Numbered from the stretch's first letter, positions 37,118-46,642 are shown. The stretch: DNA of 64,000 bases from Gottfriedia acidiceleris (GCF_002128425.1 NZ_NESS01000001.1:186001-250000); one strand, 5' to 3'. The notes: generated from the letters alone by a model not told the origin. Numbers and translations are program-made.

Positions 37118-38026
37118 TCATTTATAATTAAAATTCTGCTTTAGCCATTCATCCCAGTTCGATTGCTGAGAGCCTATATAAAATTCCTGTATAGTATCCA
37201 TTATTGGACTCTCACAAGTTGAAACTGCATGTCCACCAATTCCAATAATGATATCAGGACTAATTTTTTTGATTATTATGGCTAGATCAATTGTTTTCTT
37301 TAAATTTTCTTTTAAAGTACAAGACATGATAAATCCGGCTGGTTTCACTTCATTAATTACTTGTTCAACATCATTTGAATCAATTGATGCTCCTAAATAA
37401 ATAACTTGAAAACCAATTCTTCTTAAATAAATCGTAAAAATTAATAATCCTAGTTCGTGCTTTTCTTCTGGTCCACAAACCGCGATTAACTTTGGTAAAT
37501 GTTTATTGTTTGGTAAATTTTGATAAATCATCCCTAATCTCGTTCTTAAAAAAGATGTTGCAAAATGTTCATGGGCACTTGTAATTTCACCATTACGACA
37601 TTTATCCCCTATTAAGATGAATACCTTCGAAATAATTTTAAATAATACTTTATCTACAGAAAAAAGACTAAAAGCATCATTTATATAATTGTGTGCTTCA
37701 CTTTCTTCAAAAGATAATAATGAAGAAACAATTCGATTCACTAGAGCATCTGATTGTAGATTTTCATTAAGAGAACTGTCATTAGACGATTTATGCTCTT
37801 TTGCTTCATATAAATTTATGGCTTGTCCAATAGTAAAACCTTCATTAACTTTTTGAACGAGCCATTTTAATATATATACATGTTCCTCTGTATAAAGTCG
37901 ATGGCCTGCATCGTTTCGTACAGGACTAATGATATTATATCTTCTTTCCCAAGCCCTTAATGTACCTGGTAATATCCCAACAATGTTAGAAATAGCTTTA
38001 ATATTGTATTTTCCTATTTGGGCCAA
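37118..38026 (-). CDS. MerR-family regulator with cobalamin-binding domain (CarH/LitR-like)
   Basis: The N-terminal 70 residues are a MerR winged helix (GTLRAWERRYNIISPVRNDAGHRLYTEEHV). A four-helix cobalamin-cap domain follows (~85-180) and then a B12-binding Rossmann domain with ExHxxG (EKHELG) and GIGGHAV near the C terminus. CarH/LitR photoreceptors hold adenosylcobalamin with W-x9-EH in the cap; here the pattern is C-x9-EH (GDKCRNGEITSAHEH), so the key tryptophan is a cysteine. A TTG start at 38026, eight bases after AGGAGG, fits better than the upstream GTG. The target is unknown; the gene directly follows ypbG with no gap, so it is in the same transcript. Confidence 0.88.
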   Translation of the reverse strand: MAQIGKYNIKAISNIVGILPGTLRAWERRYNIISPVRNDAGHRLYTEEHVYILKWLVQKVNEGFTIGQAINLYEAKEHKSSNDSSLNENLQSDALVNRIVSSLLSFEESEAHNYINDAFSLFSVDKVLFKIISKVFILIGDKCRNGEITSAHEHFATSFLRTRLGMIYQNLPNNKHLPKLIAVCGPEEKHELGLLIFTIYLRRIGFQVIYLGASIDSNDVEQVINEVKPAGFIMSCTLKENLKKTIDLAIIIKKISPDIIIGIGGHAVSTCESPIMDTIQEFYIGSQQSNWDEWLKQNFNYK

Positions 38027-38059
38027 TTTTCTTTCCTCCTGCATGTAAACAAGACACAC

Positions 38060-38761
38060 TTATTTCATAACTTCAAAATTTAAAACTGTTATTGTGTTTT
38101 GTTTTCGAATTCCTTTATTGTTATGTAGCTCCAAATATACCGTTTTCTGATTTCGATGTACATTTAATTGACTTCTTTCAAACAGATAAACTTGAATACT
38201 TTCAAAATTACTACTATTACTATCCATGACTTCAGTATAACTTGTTAAAATACTTAAGTAGTCTTCATATCGCTCTTCAAGTGCAAAGTCTAAATGATCT
38301 CTTTTTGTTTTTACGTCATCTAATCCAACAATCGAAAACTTTGTACCATTTTCAGTCTCAAATAAAGCACTTGTATTTTCTAAAATTGTAACTTTACAAT
38401 CTAGTAATAATGCATTTAGATCCCTATAGTTACCACTATAGTCAAGATCATTCCACAAAAAATATACAGGAGCCATAGAAGATAAATAGTGAATCTTTTC
38501 TTCTTTATATTTTTTTGATTTCTTTTTTGAGTAACCGCTTAAGAGAATTAGTGTATTCTGATTGCAAATTTTTTCAATCTCTCTCAATTTAAAAGGAATA
38601 TCACCTATATTTGGGATCCATATAAGTTGAATTGACTGTAATGAATCATCTAAATGTTTTATTTTAATTTTTTTATTAATAATTTCTACCTTACTTTTTC
38701 GATTTAACAATAGAATAATTGCTACTATTAATATGAAACCGATTAATGATAATAATTTTAT
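38060..38761 (-). pseudogene. ypbG: Degenerate YpbG-like metallophosphoesterase with ATA in place of the start codon
   Basis: The place, between ypbE and mecB, is that of B. subtilis ypbG, a membrane-anchored calcineurin-type phosphoesterase. The fold can be followed: an N-terminal membrane segment, then stretches where the metal motifs should be. They are changed: IPNIGD stands for the D-x-H motif, LLSGYSKKK for GD-x2-D, and LWNDLDYS for GN(H/N)(D/E); no GHTHGGQ is left at the end. The frame is open for 233 codons, yet no ATG, GTG or usable TTG begins it: the membrane segment starts KLLSLIGFILI after ATA at 38759-38761, eight bases past GGGGG. The first TTG (38710) is in the middle of that segment. 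It is either a decaying gene or a non-catalytic protein using a rare start codon. Confidence 0.6.
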
Positions 38762-38927
38762 TTTAATTTCCCCCTTGTTACTTAACCCATCAACAAAGTA
38801 AAACTCATCTTGTTTCTCTGATTGTACTTCACTCTAAAAAATCAACTATTTATTTCTCTTTGTTACAGTTCCAAGTGCTTTTATTCATTATACAAAAACT
38901 AGTAGAAATTGAAAAATTTTAAACAAC
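38762..38927. other. Intergenic stretch between ypbE and the ypbG relic
   Basis: In B. subtilis ypbF, a small membrane protein gene, stands here. I find no remnant of it. A TATAAT box at about 38885 on the minus strand suggests a promoter for the ypbG-merR-mecB group; its -35 box is weak. Confidence 0.4.
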
Positions 38928-38972
38928 AAAAAACTTATATCCACTCTCAATAAATGGGTATAAGTTTTTAAA
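38928..38972 (-). terminator. ypbE terminator
   Basis: AAAACTTATAcCCA / TGGaTATAAGTTTTTTG hairpin on the minus strand, with T run. Confidence 0.75.
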
Positions 38973-39133
38973 TTTGCGTGAAATGCAAAATTTGATTTAA
39001 TTTTTTCCATAATACACTTTACAGTATCATTAAATTGGACCGTAATTACATGATGGTTTTGAAGCATTCGATCATAGTGAATTTGCCAATATTTCGAATT
39101 TCAATTTCTTTGTCTTTACTATATTCCTTGACA

Positions 39134-39754
39134 TCATTTATCTACATCGATATTTAAAGGAATTTTTAATATTTGCCCAGGTTTCACTTCTATTCCTTTT
39201 AAATGATTTGCATCTTGAATTATTTCTTCGCCATCACGATTACCATAATATTTCATTGAAATAGTAAACAATGTTTCTCCTCTTTTTACTTCGTGATTAA
39301 TTTCTTCCACCCCTACAGTTTTACTAGAATCTGTTTGAGGTTTCGCTTCATTTTTTAACTCTTTTTTGATTGGAGCTGTTTTCTGAGAACTATTCTGTTT
39401 TTTATGCTTTTTTAAATTATTAGTATCTGCTAGTTCAACTTTTTCAAATTTATTAGAAGGAATGATTAAACTTCCTTTTTCAGTAAAAATTTTATCGTAT
39501 TTACTATGTACAAACTTAACTACTCCAAATGGTAGCATGATAAAGATTATAACTAAAGCAGTGATTAAAGGATATTTTATTTTCCACCAAGGTCTTCGTT
39601 GATCTTCTTTTATTTTCATTGTTTCACTTCTTGGTGGTAGATTTAACAAATCTACTTCTTTTTTTTGATTATTTATTTTCTTATTTTTTAATTTCTTATT
39701 TTTATTCTTTCGACTTAAGTCAGCTATACTATTATTCTGAAGCTCATTGTTCAT
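39134..39754 (-). CDS. ypbE: YpbE, membrane-anchored LysM protein
   Basis: A 206-residue protein with a basic N-terminal cytoplasmic part (~1-68, many lysines), one membrane segment (PLITALVIIFIMLPFGVV, ~69-87), a lysine-rich linker and a C-terminal LysM domain (HEVKRGETLFTISMKYYGN ... GQILKIP, ~150-200). It should face the cell wall and bind peptidoglycan. Overlaps the ypbD stop by four bases (ATGA). Exact role unknown. Confidence 0.9.
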   Translation of the reverse strand: MNNELQNNSIADLSRKNKNKKLKNKKINNQKKEVDLLNLPPRSETMKIKEDQRRPWWKIKYPLITALVIIFIMLPFGVVKFVHSKYDKIFTEKGSLIIPSNKFEKVELADTNNLKKHKKQNSSQKTAPIKKELKNEAKPQTDSSKTVGVEEINHEVKRGETLFTISMKYYGNRDGEEIIQDANHLKGIEVKPGQILKIPLNIDVDK

Positions 39755-40335
39755 TCTTTGTCTTCACTTTCCAAACTTAATTTCATATACATTCCTAAAA
39801 CATAATCTAAGATAAAATGTGCGATAAATACGATAACAATATTATTTGTTTTCAAATATAAGTAACCTAAGAAAAAACTTTCAATTAATACGATTGTAAG
39901 TAAGATCGGTTTTTTCACATAACGAAAATGAACTAAAGCAAAAACAATTGATGCAATTATTAGTCCAAATTTAGCTTGAATAAATCCTCTAAAAAATAAT
40001 TCTTCTGATAATGCGATTATAATACAAAGTATTGTCATTTCAGGAACTGAAAGTGACGTAAAGAATCTCTTATTAAATCCACCATCATCCAACAAACGCT
40101 CTGGAATCGTATAATTTAATAAAATATTAAAAAGGACGAGTGAAAATCCAGCACCAAATCCATATAAATATGTTTTATAACTTTTAAATAAATGTAAATC
40201 ATCTATAAATTTTTCTGGACCAATAAAAAAAGTAATACACAAAATAGCGAACACTAAAATGATTAACTGCGTACCATATACACTTTTCTTTAAATAGTTA
40301 ACAGGAATTTCTTGACGGTTTAATTCACTTTCCAT
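39751..40335 (-). CDS. ypbD: YpbD, CPBP-family intramembrane protease
   Basis: A 194-residue membrane protein with about six membrane segments and the CPBP (CaaX protease / bacteriocin-processing) motifs: EELFFRGFIQ (EExxxR) near residue 117, FALVHF (FxxxH) near 137 and HFILDYV (HxxxD) near 176. Substrate unknown. It lies between recQ and ypbE with ATGA overlap to the latter. Confidence 0.9.
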   Translation of the reverse strand: MESELNRQEIPVNYLKKSVYGTQLIILVFAILCITFFIGPEKFIDDLHLFKSYKTYLYGFGAGFSLVLFNILLNYTIPERLLDDGGFNKRFFTSLSVPEMTILCIIIALSEELFFRGFIQAKFGLIIASIVFALVHFRYVKKPILLTIVLIESFFLGYLYLKTNNIVIVFIAHFILDYVLGMYMKLSLESEDKE

Positions 40336-40344
40336 ATAGATTCC

Positions 40345-41862
40345 TCACAGCCCCAATTTATTTCTTAATTCTTGTTCCCATGAAAGTACGTTAGTTTTTT
40401 CATCTTTCACATAATCAGTTGAACAATAATCATCAAATGATATACCACAAATGCTACAGCAATTTATTGGTCTTTGTTCTAAAATTTCATCAAATAGTAA
40501 TAAATATTTTTCACGATAACAAGTCGATGAAGATAGAAAATCAATCATCGCTTTGAGCTTTAAATATTTTACTTTTTTCCGCTCGGAAATCAATTCTTTA
40601 ATCGATTCTAATAAGCCGTAATTTATTTTTTCTAAAGATAAGTGTTCATTTACGATTAGATTAAATTTAACCATTTCAGAATAAAGAGTGGTCCACTGTA
40701 TTTCACTAAATTGAAAAACTGATTTCCAATTTGACACTAGCGTTTCAGTCAATTTGATCGAATTTTCTTCTAATCTTTTTAAATACGCTATAAAAGACTC
40801 AACTTGATTCACAGAAAGAATTTCGTCATCAATTAGCCTTATTGGTAACTCATGATCTTCCTCACATAAGATTAGTATAGCTATGCTTGGCTCACCATCA
40901 CGGCCAGCACGCCCAATTTCTTGAAGATAATTCTCAATGTTTGACGGATACTGATAATGAATTACAAATCTTACATTTGGTTTGTTTATCCCCATACCAA
41001 AAGCACTTGTACAAACTATGATATCTATTTGGTTTTGTATAAATTGTTGTTGAATCAAAATTCTTTGCTCATGTTCCATTCCACCGTGATAATAAGCAAC
41101 TTTGCAATTTAATTTTTCTCTTATGGTATGTGAAATTTTTTCGCAAGTAGCTCTTGTACCACAATAGACGATTCCCGGACCCTTTAATTTTGAAAGATGG
41201 TCAGTTAAAGACTTGAGCTTTTCTATTTCCGAATCTACTTTTTCAACTTGAATTGCAATATTCTCTCTATTAACCGAATTAATATATTTTTGAACATGTT
41301 TTAAATGTAAAGTTTCAATTATTTCTTCCCGCACATTTTTGCTAGCTGTAGCGGTTAAAGCTAAAACTGTCGGATTATTTAATTTCTGCTTTATTTCCCC
41401 TAAAGTTTTATATTCTGGCCTAAAGTCATGCCCCCACTGTGATATACAATGTGCTTCATCAACAACAAATAAAGAAACTTTAGACGCTGAAAGCTTTTGA
41501 ATTAAAAAGTGATTTTGTAACATTTCAGGCGAAACAAAAATAAACTTATAGCTGCTTATATTATTTAATAAATATTTTTTTTGCTCAAAACTTCTAAAGC
41601 TATTTAGTGCAATGACTCGTTTATCTCCAAAAGCTTTAATTTGTTCTACTTGATCCTCCATAAGGGACAGTAATGGAGAAACGATTACTACAACGCCAGG
41701 CAATAGTAGCCCTGTTAGTTGATATAATAATGACTTCCCTCCACCTGTAGGAAGCATTGCTAATACATCTTTTGAGTTTAACAGGTCATTAATAATTTCT
41801 TTTTGGTTACTACGAAAGGTTGAATAACCGAATTTTTCGTATAGGACTTTATTTAGGTTCAT
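40345..41862 (-). CDS. recQ: RecQ-type ATP-dependent DNA helicase (RecS/YpbC)
   Basis: A 505-residue 3'-5' DNA helicase of the short RecQ type, without the HRDC domain. Motif I is [11 protein letters not shown] near residue 45, motif [19 protein letters not shown] near 140, motif [12 protein letters not shown] near 315; zinc-binding cysteines of the RQC region are in CYREK and CCSICG (~425-460). It is called RecS in B. subtilis. The start at 41862 follows GGGTGAT and overlaps the ypbB end by 14 bases, so the two are coupled. Confidence 0.95.
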   Translation of the reverse strand: MNLNKVLYEKFGYSTFRSNQKEIINDLLNSKDVLAMLPTGGGKSLLYQLTGLLLPGVVVIVSPLLSLMEDQVEQIKAFGDKRVIALNSFRSFEQKKYLLNNISSYKFIFVSPEMLQNHFLIQKLSASKVSLFVVDEAHCISQWGHDFRPEYKTLGEIKQKLNNPTVLALTATASKNVREEIIETLHLKHVQKYINSVNRENIAIQVEKVDSEIEKLKSLTDHLSKLKGPGIVYCGTRATCEKISHTIREKLNCKVAYYHGGMEHEQRILIQQQFIQNQIDIIVCTSAFGMGINKPNVRFVIHYQYPSNIENYLQEIGRAGRDGEPSIAILILCEEDHELPIRLIDDEILSVNQVESFIAYLKRLEENSIKLTETLVSNWKSVFQFSEIQWTTLYSEMVKFNLIVNEHLSLEKINYGLLESIKELISERKKVKYLKLKAMIDFLSSSTCYREKYLLLFDEILEQRPINCCSICGISFDDYCSTDYVKDEKTNVLSWEQELRNKLGL

Positions 41863-42922
41863 GTAAATCACCCATTCTTGCAAGAGTAATACGAATTTGA
41901 AAATATGTTACCTCATTTAATAAAGCTTCTTTAATAATTTTTAATTTCCTTGTATTTAGTTCAATAATTTTATTTTTTATTAATGTAAATTGTTTTGTCG
42001 TAATAAATTGATTAATTGGAAATAATTTATCACCTAATACACACTCAACAATATGATCCTCTATTGTACTAATCTTCAAATTTCGAATTGCCGCTATTTC
42101 TTGAATTGTTTTACCCTCAGTAAATAATCGCTTCGTTTCAATTGAAGTATTTGTAATATTAGTGCTATTATCTCCATTAACAAATTTACTTAAAAAAGGA
42201 TATTTATTTTTATGTTCAACTAAAATAGTGATTATGTGATGCAGAGTATTAATCGATTTAAGATAAATTTTTTCAACACTCTCTTTGCGTTCAGATGCAA
42301 TCTGTTCTAAAGTCATTCCGTAAGCATTTGCTCCAGACAATCGATTGACAAATAGTAATGCGTCTTCGTTACTTAAATTTTCTAAAATTGTATGTAATTC
42401 TTTGTAAAATTGATTAACTAATTCGTTTTTATTCCCATTAAAATTAAGAATCTCATTTTTTACCCAATCTTGTATATCTTGGTCTTGAATAACCGCCCTA
42501 AAATATTTTAAATTCATATTCAAATTGGAAGCTGTTTGAAAAAACAATGAAAATCTTTTCCAAAAAATCTTTTGAATACTAGAAAACCTTAGACCGTTTA
42601 TATATGTAAAGTCCATAAACTGGAATTTTTGATTTGCTAGATAAGCTTGACCATTTTTATTTAACAAATAGATATTTTTATTTTCCGACTGACTTATGTA
42701 CCCTTTAAACTCTAACCCATTTATGATTTCTTGCATATTCTGATGTGTAAGGAAATGAAAAAGTCCGAAAAATGATGTGACATGATAAAAATGAGAATCT
42801 TGAATGATTTGAGCACTTTGTTTACCCTTTAATAAATGCATCATACCTTGGATCGTTCGTTCGCCATTATATCGATGAAGTAAAAAAAGGATGATTTCTT
42901 CCAATATTGATAGTTTAGTCAT
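41849..42922 (-). CDS. ypbB: YpbB, helix-turn-helix protein upstream of recQ
   Basis: A 357-residue soluble protein of the YpbB family. The C-terminal third holds two helix-turn-helix-like units; the clearest is [31 protein letters not shown] (~262-295), like the HTH-40 / HRDC-associated module seen in RecQ proteins. Since RecQ here lacks such a C-terminal part, YpbB may act with it as a separate subunit; this is an inference from gene order and overlap. First gene of the ypbB-recQ-ypbD-ypbE unit. Confidence 0.87.
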   Translation of the reverse strand: MTKLSILEEIILFLLHRYNGERTIQGMMHLLKGKQSAQIIQDSHFYHVTSFFGLFHFLTHQNMQEIINGLEFKGYISQSENKNIYLLNKNGQAYLANQKFQFMDFTYINGLRFSSIQKIFWKRFSLFFQTASNLNMNLKYFRAVIQDQDIQDWVKNEILNFNGNKNELVNQFYKELHTILENLSNEDALLFVNRLSGANAYGMTLEQIASERKESVEKIYLKSINTLHHIITILVEHKNKYPFLSKFVNGDNSTNITNTSIETKRLFTEGKTIQEIAAIRNLKISTIEDHIVECVLGDKLFPINQFITTKQFTLIKNKIIELNTRKLKIIKEALLNEVTYFQIRITLARMGDLHEPK

Positions 42923-43491
<569 letters not shown>

Positions 43492-43493
43492 TA

Positions 43494-43530
43494 AAAACTG
43501 CGACGATGTTATTTCGTCGCTTTTTTTATT
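43494..43530 (+). terminator. fer terminator
   Basis: GCGACGA tgttatt TCGTCGC followed by seven T; a textbook intrinsic terminator. Confidence 0.9.
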
Positions 43531-43577
43531 TTTATGATTGCTCAACCTTCTCATTTTTACAGTCATTTAGAGAAAAT

Positions 43578-43615
43578 AAAAAGTGTCTACTAAAATTTAG
43601 TAGACACTTCATTTA
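43578..43615 (-). terminator. ribU terminator
   Basis: AAGTGTCTACTAAA / TTTAGTAGACACTT hairpin directly after the ribU stop; it may work in both directions. Confidence 0.85.
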
Positions 43616-43616
43616 T

Positions 43617-44186
43617 TTATACGTTATGAACATTCATTCTTTGAGTTAACCAAACCTTTAATTTAGGGTAAATTACTAAGAATAAAATCATGATTAACAG
43701 ACCTTTGATTGCATTAAATGGCATAATTGATGTGACAATTACTTCATTTGGTAGGTTAAAATTCATAAAATGTGCATATGCAGGTAATAACACAAAATAA
43801 TTTAAAAGGCTTAAAATTCCAGTCATCACTACAGTACCAACGATTAATCCAAGAGTTAAACCTTTTACTGAACGATACTTTCTAAAGAAATACGATGCAG
43901 GTAAAATGTATAATACTCCGGCACTAAAATTAGCAAATTCACCTATAGGCACACCAGTCATACTACCATTAATTACGTAATGAAGGATGTTTTTTATTAA
44001 CTCTACACCAATACCAGCGACAGGACCAAAAACAATTGCTCCTATTAGTGCCGGAACCTCACTAAAGTCGATTTGAAGCCATACTGGAAATGCAGGAAGT
44101 GGAAAATCCAGCATCATCAGTAGATAAGAAATACTGCTAAGCATTGCTACTACTACCATTTTATTTACTTTGTTGCGTTGTTGCAT
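43617..44186 (-). CDS. ribU: RibU, riboflavin ECF-transporter S component
   Basis: RibU binds riboflavin (or FMN) in the membrane and works with a shared energy-coupling module. The 189-residue protein has six hydrophobic segments; PAFPVWLQIDFSEVPALIGAIVFGP (read in part, residues ~28-52) is the riboflavin S-component signature. The ATG at 44186 follows GGAGAGAGG. The FMN riboswitch in its leader confirms the substrate. The general ECF genes (ecfA, ecfT) are not in this window. Confidence 0.95.
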   Translation of the reverse strand: MQQRNKVNKMVVVAMLSSISYLLMMLDFPLPAFPVWLQIDFSEVPALIGAIVFGPVAGIGVELIKNILHYVINGSMTGVPIGEFANFSAGVLYILPASYFFRKYRSVKGLTLGLIVGTVVMTGILSLLNYFVLLPAYAHFMNFNLPNEVIVTSIMPFNAIKGLLIMILFLVIYPKLKVWLTQRMNVHNV

Positions 44187-44315
44187 AATACCTCTCTCCT
44201 TTTTCCCGATCATATCAAGAAAAATGAAAGGTTCGCTTAAGTAGCGTTATTATTTGCAAATACTATAATAAGTCCAAATTAAAAAATGAAAAATAGTATA
44301 AAATTATGCAAAAAA

Positions 44316-44350
44316 TAAAATCCCCTATTTTTTGAAATAGGGGAGAATTT
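44316..44350 (-). terminator. Riboswitch-controlled terminator in the ribU leader
   Basis: CCCCTATTTcaaaaAATAGGGG followed by ATTTTATTTTTT on the minus strand, between the FMN aptamer and ribU. It is the likely expression platform. Confidence 0.75.
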
Positions 44351-44401
44351 TCAGTACGCCAAATAAGCGTTCAAAAAGAAATATTTTTTGAACTTGCGAA
44401 C

Positions 44402-44536
44402 CTCCATCTTCTCCCATCCAGACTATACTGTCGGCTCTAGAATCGCACTAGATCCTGCCCAAAAATCAGGCTCGCGGGCTTATAAGCAATGCTTAATTAC
44501 CGCCGGTGGGGAATTTCGCCCCGCCCCGAAGATAGA
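44402..44536 (-). promoter_or_regulatory. FMN riboswitch (RFN element)
   Basis: On the minus strand the conserved blocks are read in order: ATCTTCGGGGC, GGTGaAATTCC-like CGAAATTCCCCACCGGCGGT, AGCCCGCGAGC, GATCTAGTGCGATTCTAGAG, GCCGACAGT and AGTCTGGATGGGAGAAGAT. These are the RFN blocks of the FMN aptamer. It lies about 215 bases upstream of ribU and is followed by a terminator, so FMN should switch transcription of ribU off. Confidence 0.95.
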
Positions 44537-44600
44537 TCGTTTATTAAATTACAGTTTAATGTTACTAAATTAAATACAGTTTGTAAATAAAAAACTCCAA

Positions 44601-45509
44601 CTAAACATTTAGAGCATTATCTAAGTTTTTTTGACAAAAACTTACTAATGAATCGTCTTTTTGATCATTTGCGTATAACAACAGCACAATTGTTGTATAG
44701 ACGGCTCTAAACTGTGCTAGTTTCTTTGATGTTTCTGATACACTACCATAAATCTCATAAAACGCACTTCTCATATCGTATGGAATTAGACTATAAATAA
44801 TTGATAAATCTAATTCACGATTTCCGATATGAGCATCACCCCAATCTATAATTCCTTCAAGTTGGTTTTGTTCATTAACAATCATATTCTTGAAATGTAA
44901 ATCACCATGAACAAGAACTAAAGGTGTATCACTTCTAATTTCAACTAAGCTTTCAATATAATCATTAATTTTCTGTTCATTTTCAATTAATTTCTTCTGT
45001 AATGCCTGTTGTATATATTTTTTAGCCTGAGGTTTACGAAAGTTTATATCTAATCGCCTCAACTCATCATTAGGTAAATTAATATCTTTTAATTCGTCGA
45101 ATTTTATTGAATGCAAATTTTTCAAGAAATTTGCGATTGGTTCGATCATTAAAATTCTTTCAGTTCTATTTAATTGAATTGGAGATTTTCCTGAAATAAA
45201 ATTATATCCTAAAAATGGCCAAGGAAATAATTCAGATGGCTTACCATCAAGTATAGGTATTGTTGTCTTCAATTCAAAATAATGATATATAATTGGGAGT
45301 AATTTTCTTTCAACGTTTAAAATTGCTACAGCTATTTCTCTTCGCGGAAATCTTAATAAAATTTCATTATTTAAACAAAAAACAGTATTGTCAAAGCCTT
45401 CTCCAATTTTTTTTATTACGTTTATTATTATTTCAGGGAATTGTTTCTTTATTATTTCTTTTACTAATCCCTCTTCCATTACAATTGCTGGATCCCATAT
45501 ATTAGACAT
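44601..45509 (-). CDS. Aminoglycoside phosphotransferase (APH) family protein
   Basis: A 302-residue kinase-like protein. Motifs of the APH fold are LVHGDLHFKNMIV (catalytic Asp, ~198-210) and GIIDWGDAHIGNRELDLS (metal-binding Asp, ~219-236). It is close in form to APH(2'')-like and macrolide-kinase-like housekeeping relatives of Bacillus; whether it touches any antibiotic cannot be read from sequence. The start follows AAGGAG. It stands alone between ribU and the pduO region and is likely accessory. Confidence 0.85.
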   Translation of the reverse strand: MSNIWDPAIVMEEGLVKEIIKKQFPEIIINVIKKIGEGFDNTVFCLNNEILLRFPRREIAVAILNVERKLLPIIYHYFELKTTIPILDGKPSELFPWPFLGYNFISGKSPIQLNRTERILMIEPIANFLKNLHSIKFDELKDINLPNDELRRLDINFRKPQAKKYIQQALQKKLIENEQKINDYIESLVEIRSDTPLVLVHGDLHFKNMIVNEQNQLEGIIDWGDAHIGNRELDLSIIYSLIPYDMRSAFYEIYGSVSETSKKLAQFRAVYTTIVLLLYANDQKDDSLVSFCQKNLDNALNV

Positions 45510-45533
45510 TTCTTTCTCCTTAAAATCAAAAAA

Positions 45534-45602
45534 TAGAACTTCACATATAAATGTACTTTACCAAATTTATTAGTAAAATACATTTAAAAAGGAAGTTCTA
45601 AA
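45534..45602. terminator. Long hairpin between APH-like gene and small ORFs
   Basis: TAGAACTTC...ATAAATGTA pairs with TACATTTA...GAAGTTCTA, and an inner TTTACCAAAT / ATTAGTAAAA continues the stem. On the minus strand it is followed by TTTTTTG, so it can end transcription of the small genes upstream. Confidence 0.6.
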
Positions 45603-45651
45603 TCCTATCGTTTTCTAAACGCTAATTGTTAAACTATAAATTCAAATAAAC

Positions 45652-45798
45652 TTATGGATTTGAAACTATTTTTAATTCATGAAAATCTTTATCTGATATT
45701 ATATCCTTTAATTTTTCTCGATTCCCTCCGATAAATAAAAGGCCAATCGTTAAAACAAAAACAACAATCAACAAACATCTCCTAAGAAAATCAAACAT
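45652..45798 (-). CDS. Small membrane protein, unknown function
   Basis: A 48-codon frame with one hydrophobic segment (LLIVVFVLTIGLLFIGG, ~9-25) and a charged tail (NREKLKDIISDKDFHELK). Its ATG overlaps the preceding frame's stop (TAATG) and has AGTAGGAGG seven bases upstream, a good ribosome site. I do not recognise the family. A terminator-like hairpin follows. Confidence 0.5.
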   Translation of the reverse strand: MFDFLRRCLLIVVFVLTIGLLFIGGNREKLKDIISDKDFHELKIVSNP

Positions 45799-45986
45799 TA
45801 TTTGCCTCCTACTTTGAAATGTGGAAAGTCTTTAATCCGCCCAATAACTCGTAGACTAACAACTGGTAATTCATTAACAAATCTTTTCAAGTCCTTTAAC
45901 ACTTCTTTATGTATATTACTTAAGAAGTAATAGAGCAAATCGAAAATGTAAACGCCAAGATAGACTTTTACTAAAGATACACTCAA
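45798..45986 (-). CDS. Small ORF upstream of the small membrane protein, unknown function
   Basis: A 62-codon frame from a TTG. It reads VYIFDLLYYFLSNIHKEVLKDL, a possible amphipathic or membrane segment, then a basic part. No good ribosome site precedes the TTG, so the true start may be a later GTG or the frame may not be coded. The overlap with the next small gene speaks for translation. Not recognised. Confidence 0.35.
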   Translation of the reverse strand: MSVSLVKVYLGVYIFDLLYYFLSNIHKEVLKDLKRFVNELPVVSLRVIGRIKDFPHFKVGGK

Positions 45987-46019
45987 CCATTCTATGATTG
46001 AAAAAAGTTATTTATACAA

Positions 46020-46072
46020 AAAAAATAGCGATTGATTAGAAAAATTTAACTATTCAACCGCTACTTTTTTAT
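46020..46072 (-). terminator. pduO terminator
   Basis: TAGCGATTGA and TTCAACCGCTA pair (one mismatch) around a 17-base loop; A-rich before and T-rich after. It ends the btuFCD-pduO operon. Confidence 0.65.
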
Positions 46073-46642
46073 TTATTTTTTATCCGTTCGAAATACGATC
46101 GATCCTCTTTCGTATTCAACATCCTTAATATTTAGACGTGTGTTAATTAACCTAGCAAGTGCAAAGAAATAATCCGATAATCGATTTAAATACAAAAATA
46201 CAGGAAGATGAATGTTTTCTTGCTTCATTAATGTTACGACAGTTCGTTCTGCACGTCTTGTTACTGCTCTAGCTTGATGAATGATTGCAGCAGGTTTTGA
46301 CCCACCAGGTAAAATAAATCGCTGTAATGGAGGAGTTGCTTCCATATACTCATCGATTAATGTTTCAAGATCTTCAACCATTTTCTCAGTTGTTTTAAAA
46401 GGAATGCTATCCTTTACTACTGCCAAATCTCCACCACAGTCAAATAGTTCATGTTGTATTTTTTGAAGAGCATTGTAAATATCTTTTGTATCTTCATGAT
46501 CTAAATATGTCATTGCGTACCCAACGATTGTATTTACTTCGTCAATTGTTCCGTAAGACTCTACCCTTAAATCATCTTTATCTACTCGTTTACCTACTAA
46601 GCTAGTCTGGCCTTTATCCCCAGTTTTTGTATAAATTTTCAT
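46073..46642 (-). CDS. pduO: Cob(I)alamin adenosyltransferase, PduO type
   Basis: PduO adenosylates cob(I)alamin with ATP, giving adenosylcobalamin. The N-terminal ATP loop TKTGDKGQTSLVGKR, the catalytic-region GGDLAVV and RRAERTVV (near residue 128) and NRLSDYFFALAR near 155 are all typical. 189 residues from the ATG at 46642, which follows GGGAGATG. It is the last gene of a B12 uptake operon, so it converts the imported corrinoid to its coenzyme. Confidence 0.94.
   Translation of the reverse strand: MKIYTKTGDKGQTSLVGKRVDKDDLRVESYGTIDEVNTIVGYAMTYLDHEDTKDIYNALQKIQHELFDCGGDLAVVKDSIPFKTTEKMVEDLETLIDEYMEATPPLQRFILPGGSKPAAIIHQARAVTRRAERTVVTLMKQENIHLPVFLYLNRLSDYFFALARLINTRLNIKDVEYERGSIVFRTDKK

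Noticed and set aside
44388-44573. 61-codon plus-strand frame
   Set aside because: It lies antisense to the FMN riboswitch; its openness follows from the conserved RNA sequence.
44601-45509. Acquired antibiotic-resistance gene
   Set aside because: The protein has only the general APH fold; there is no mobile element nearby and base composition matches the surroundings.
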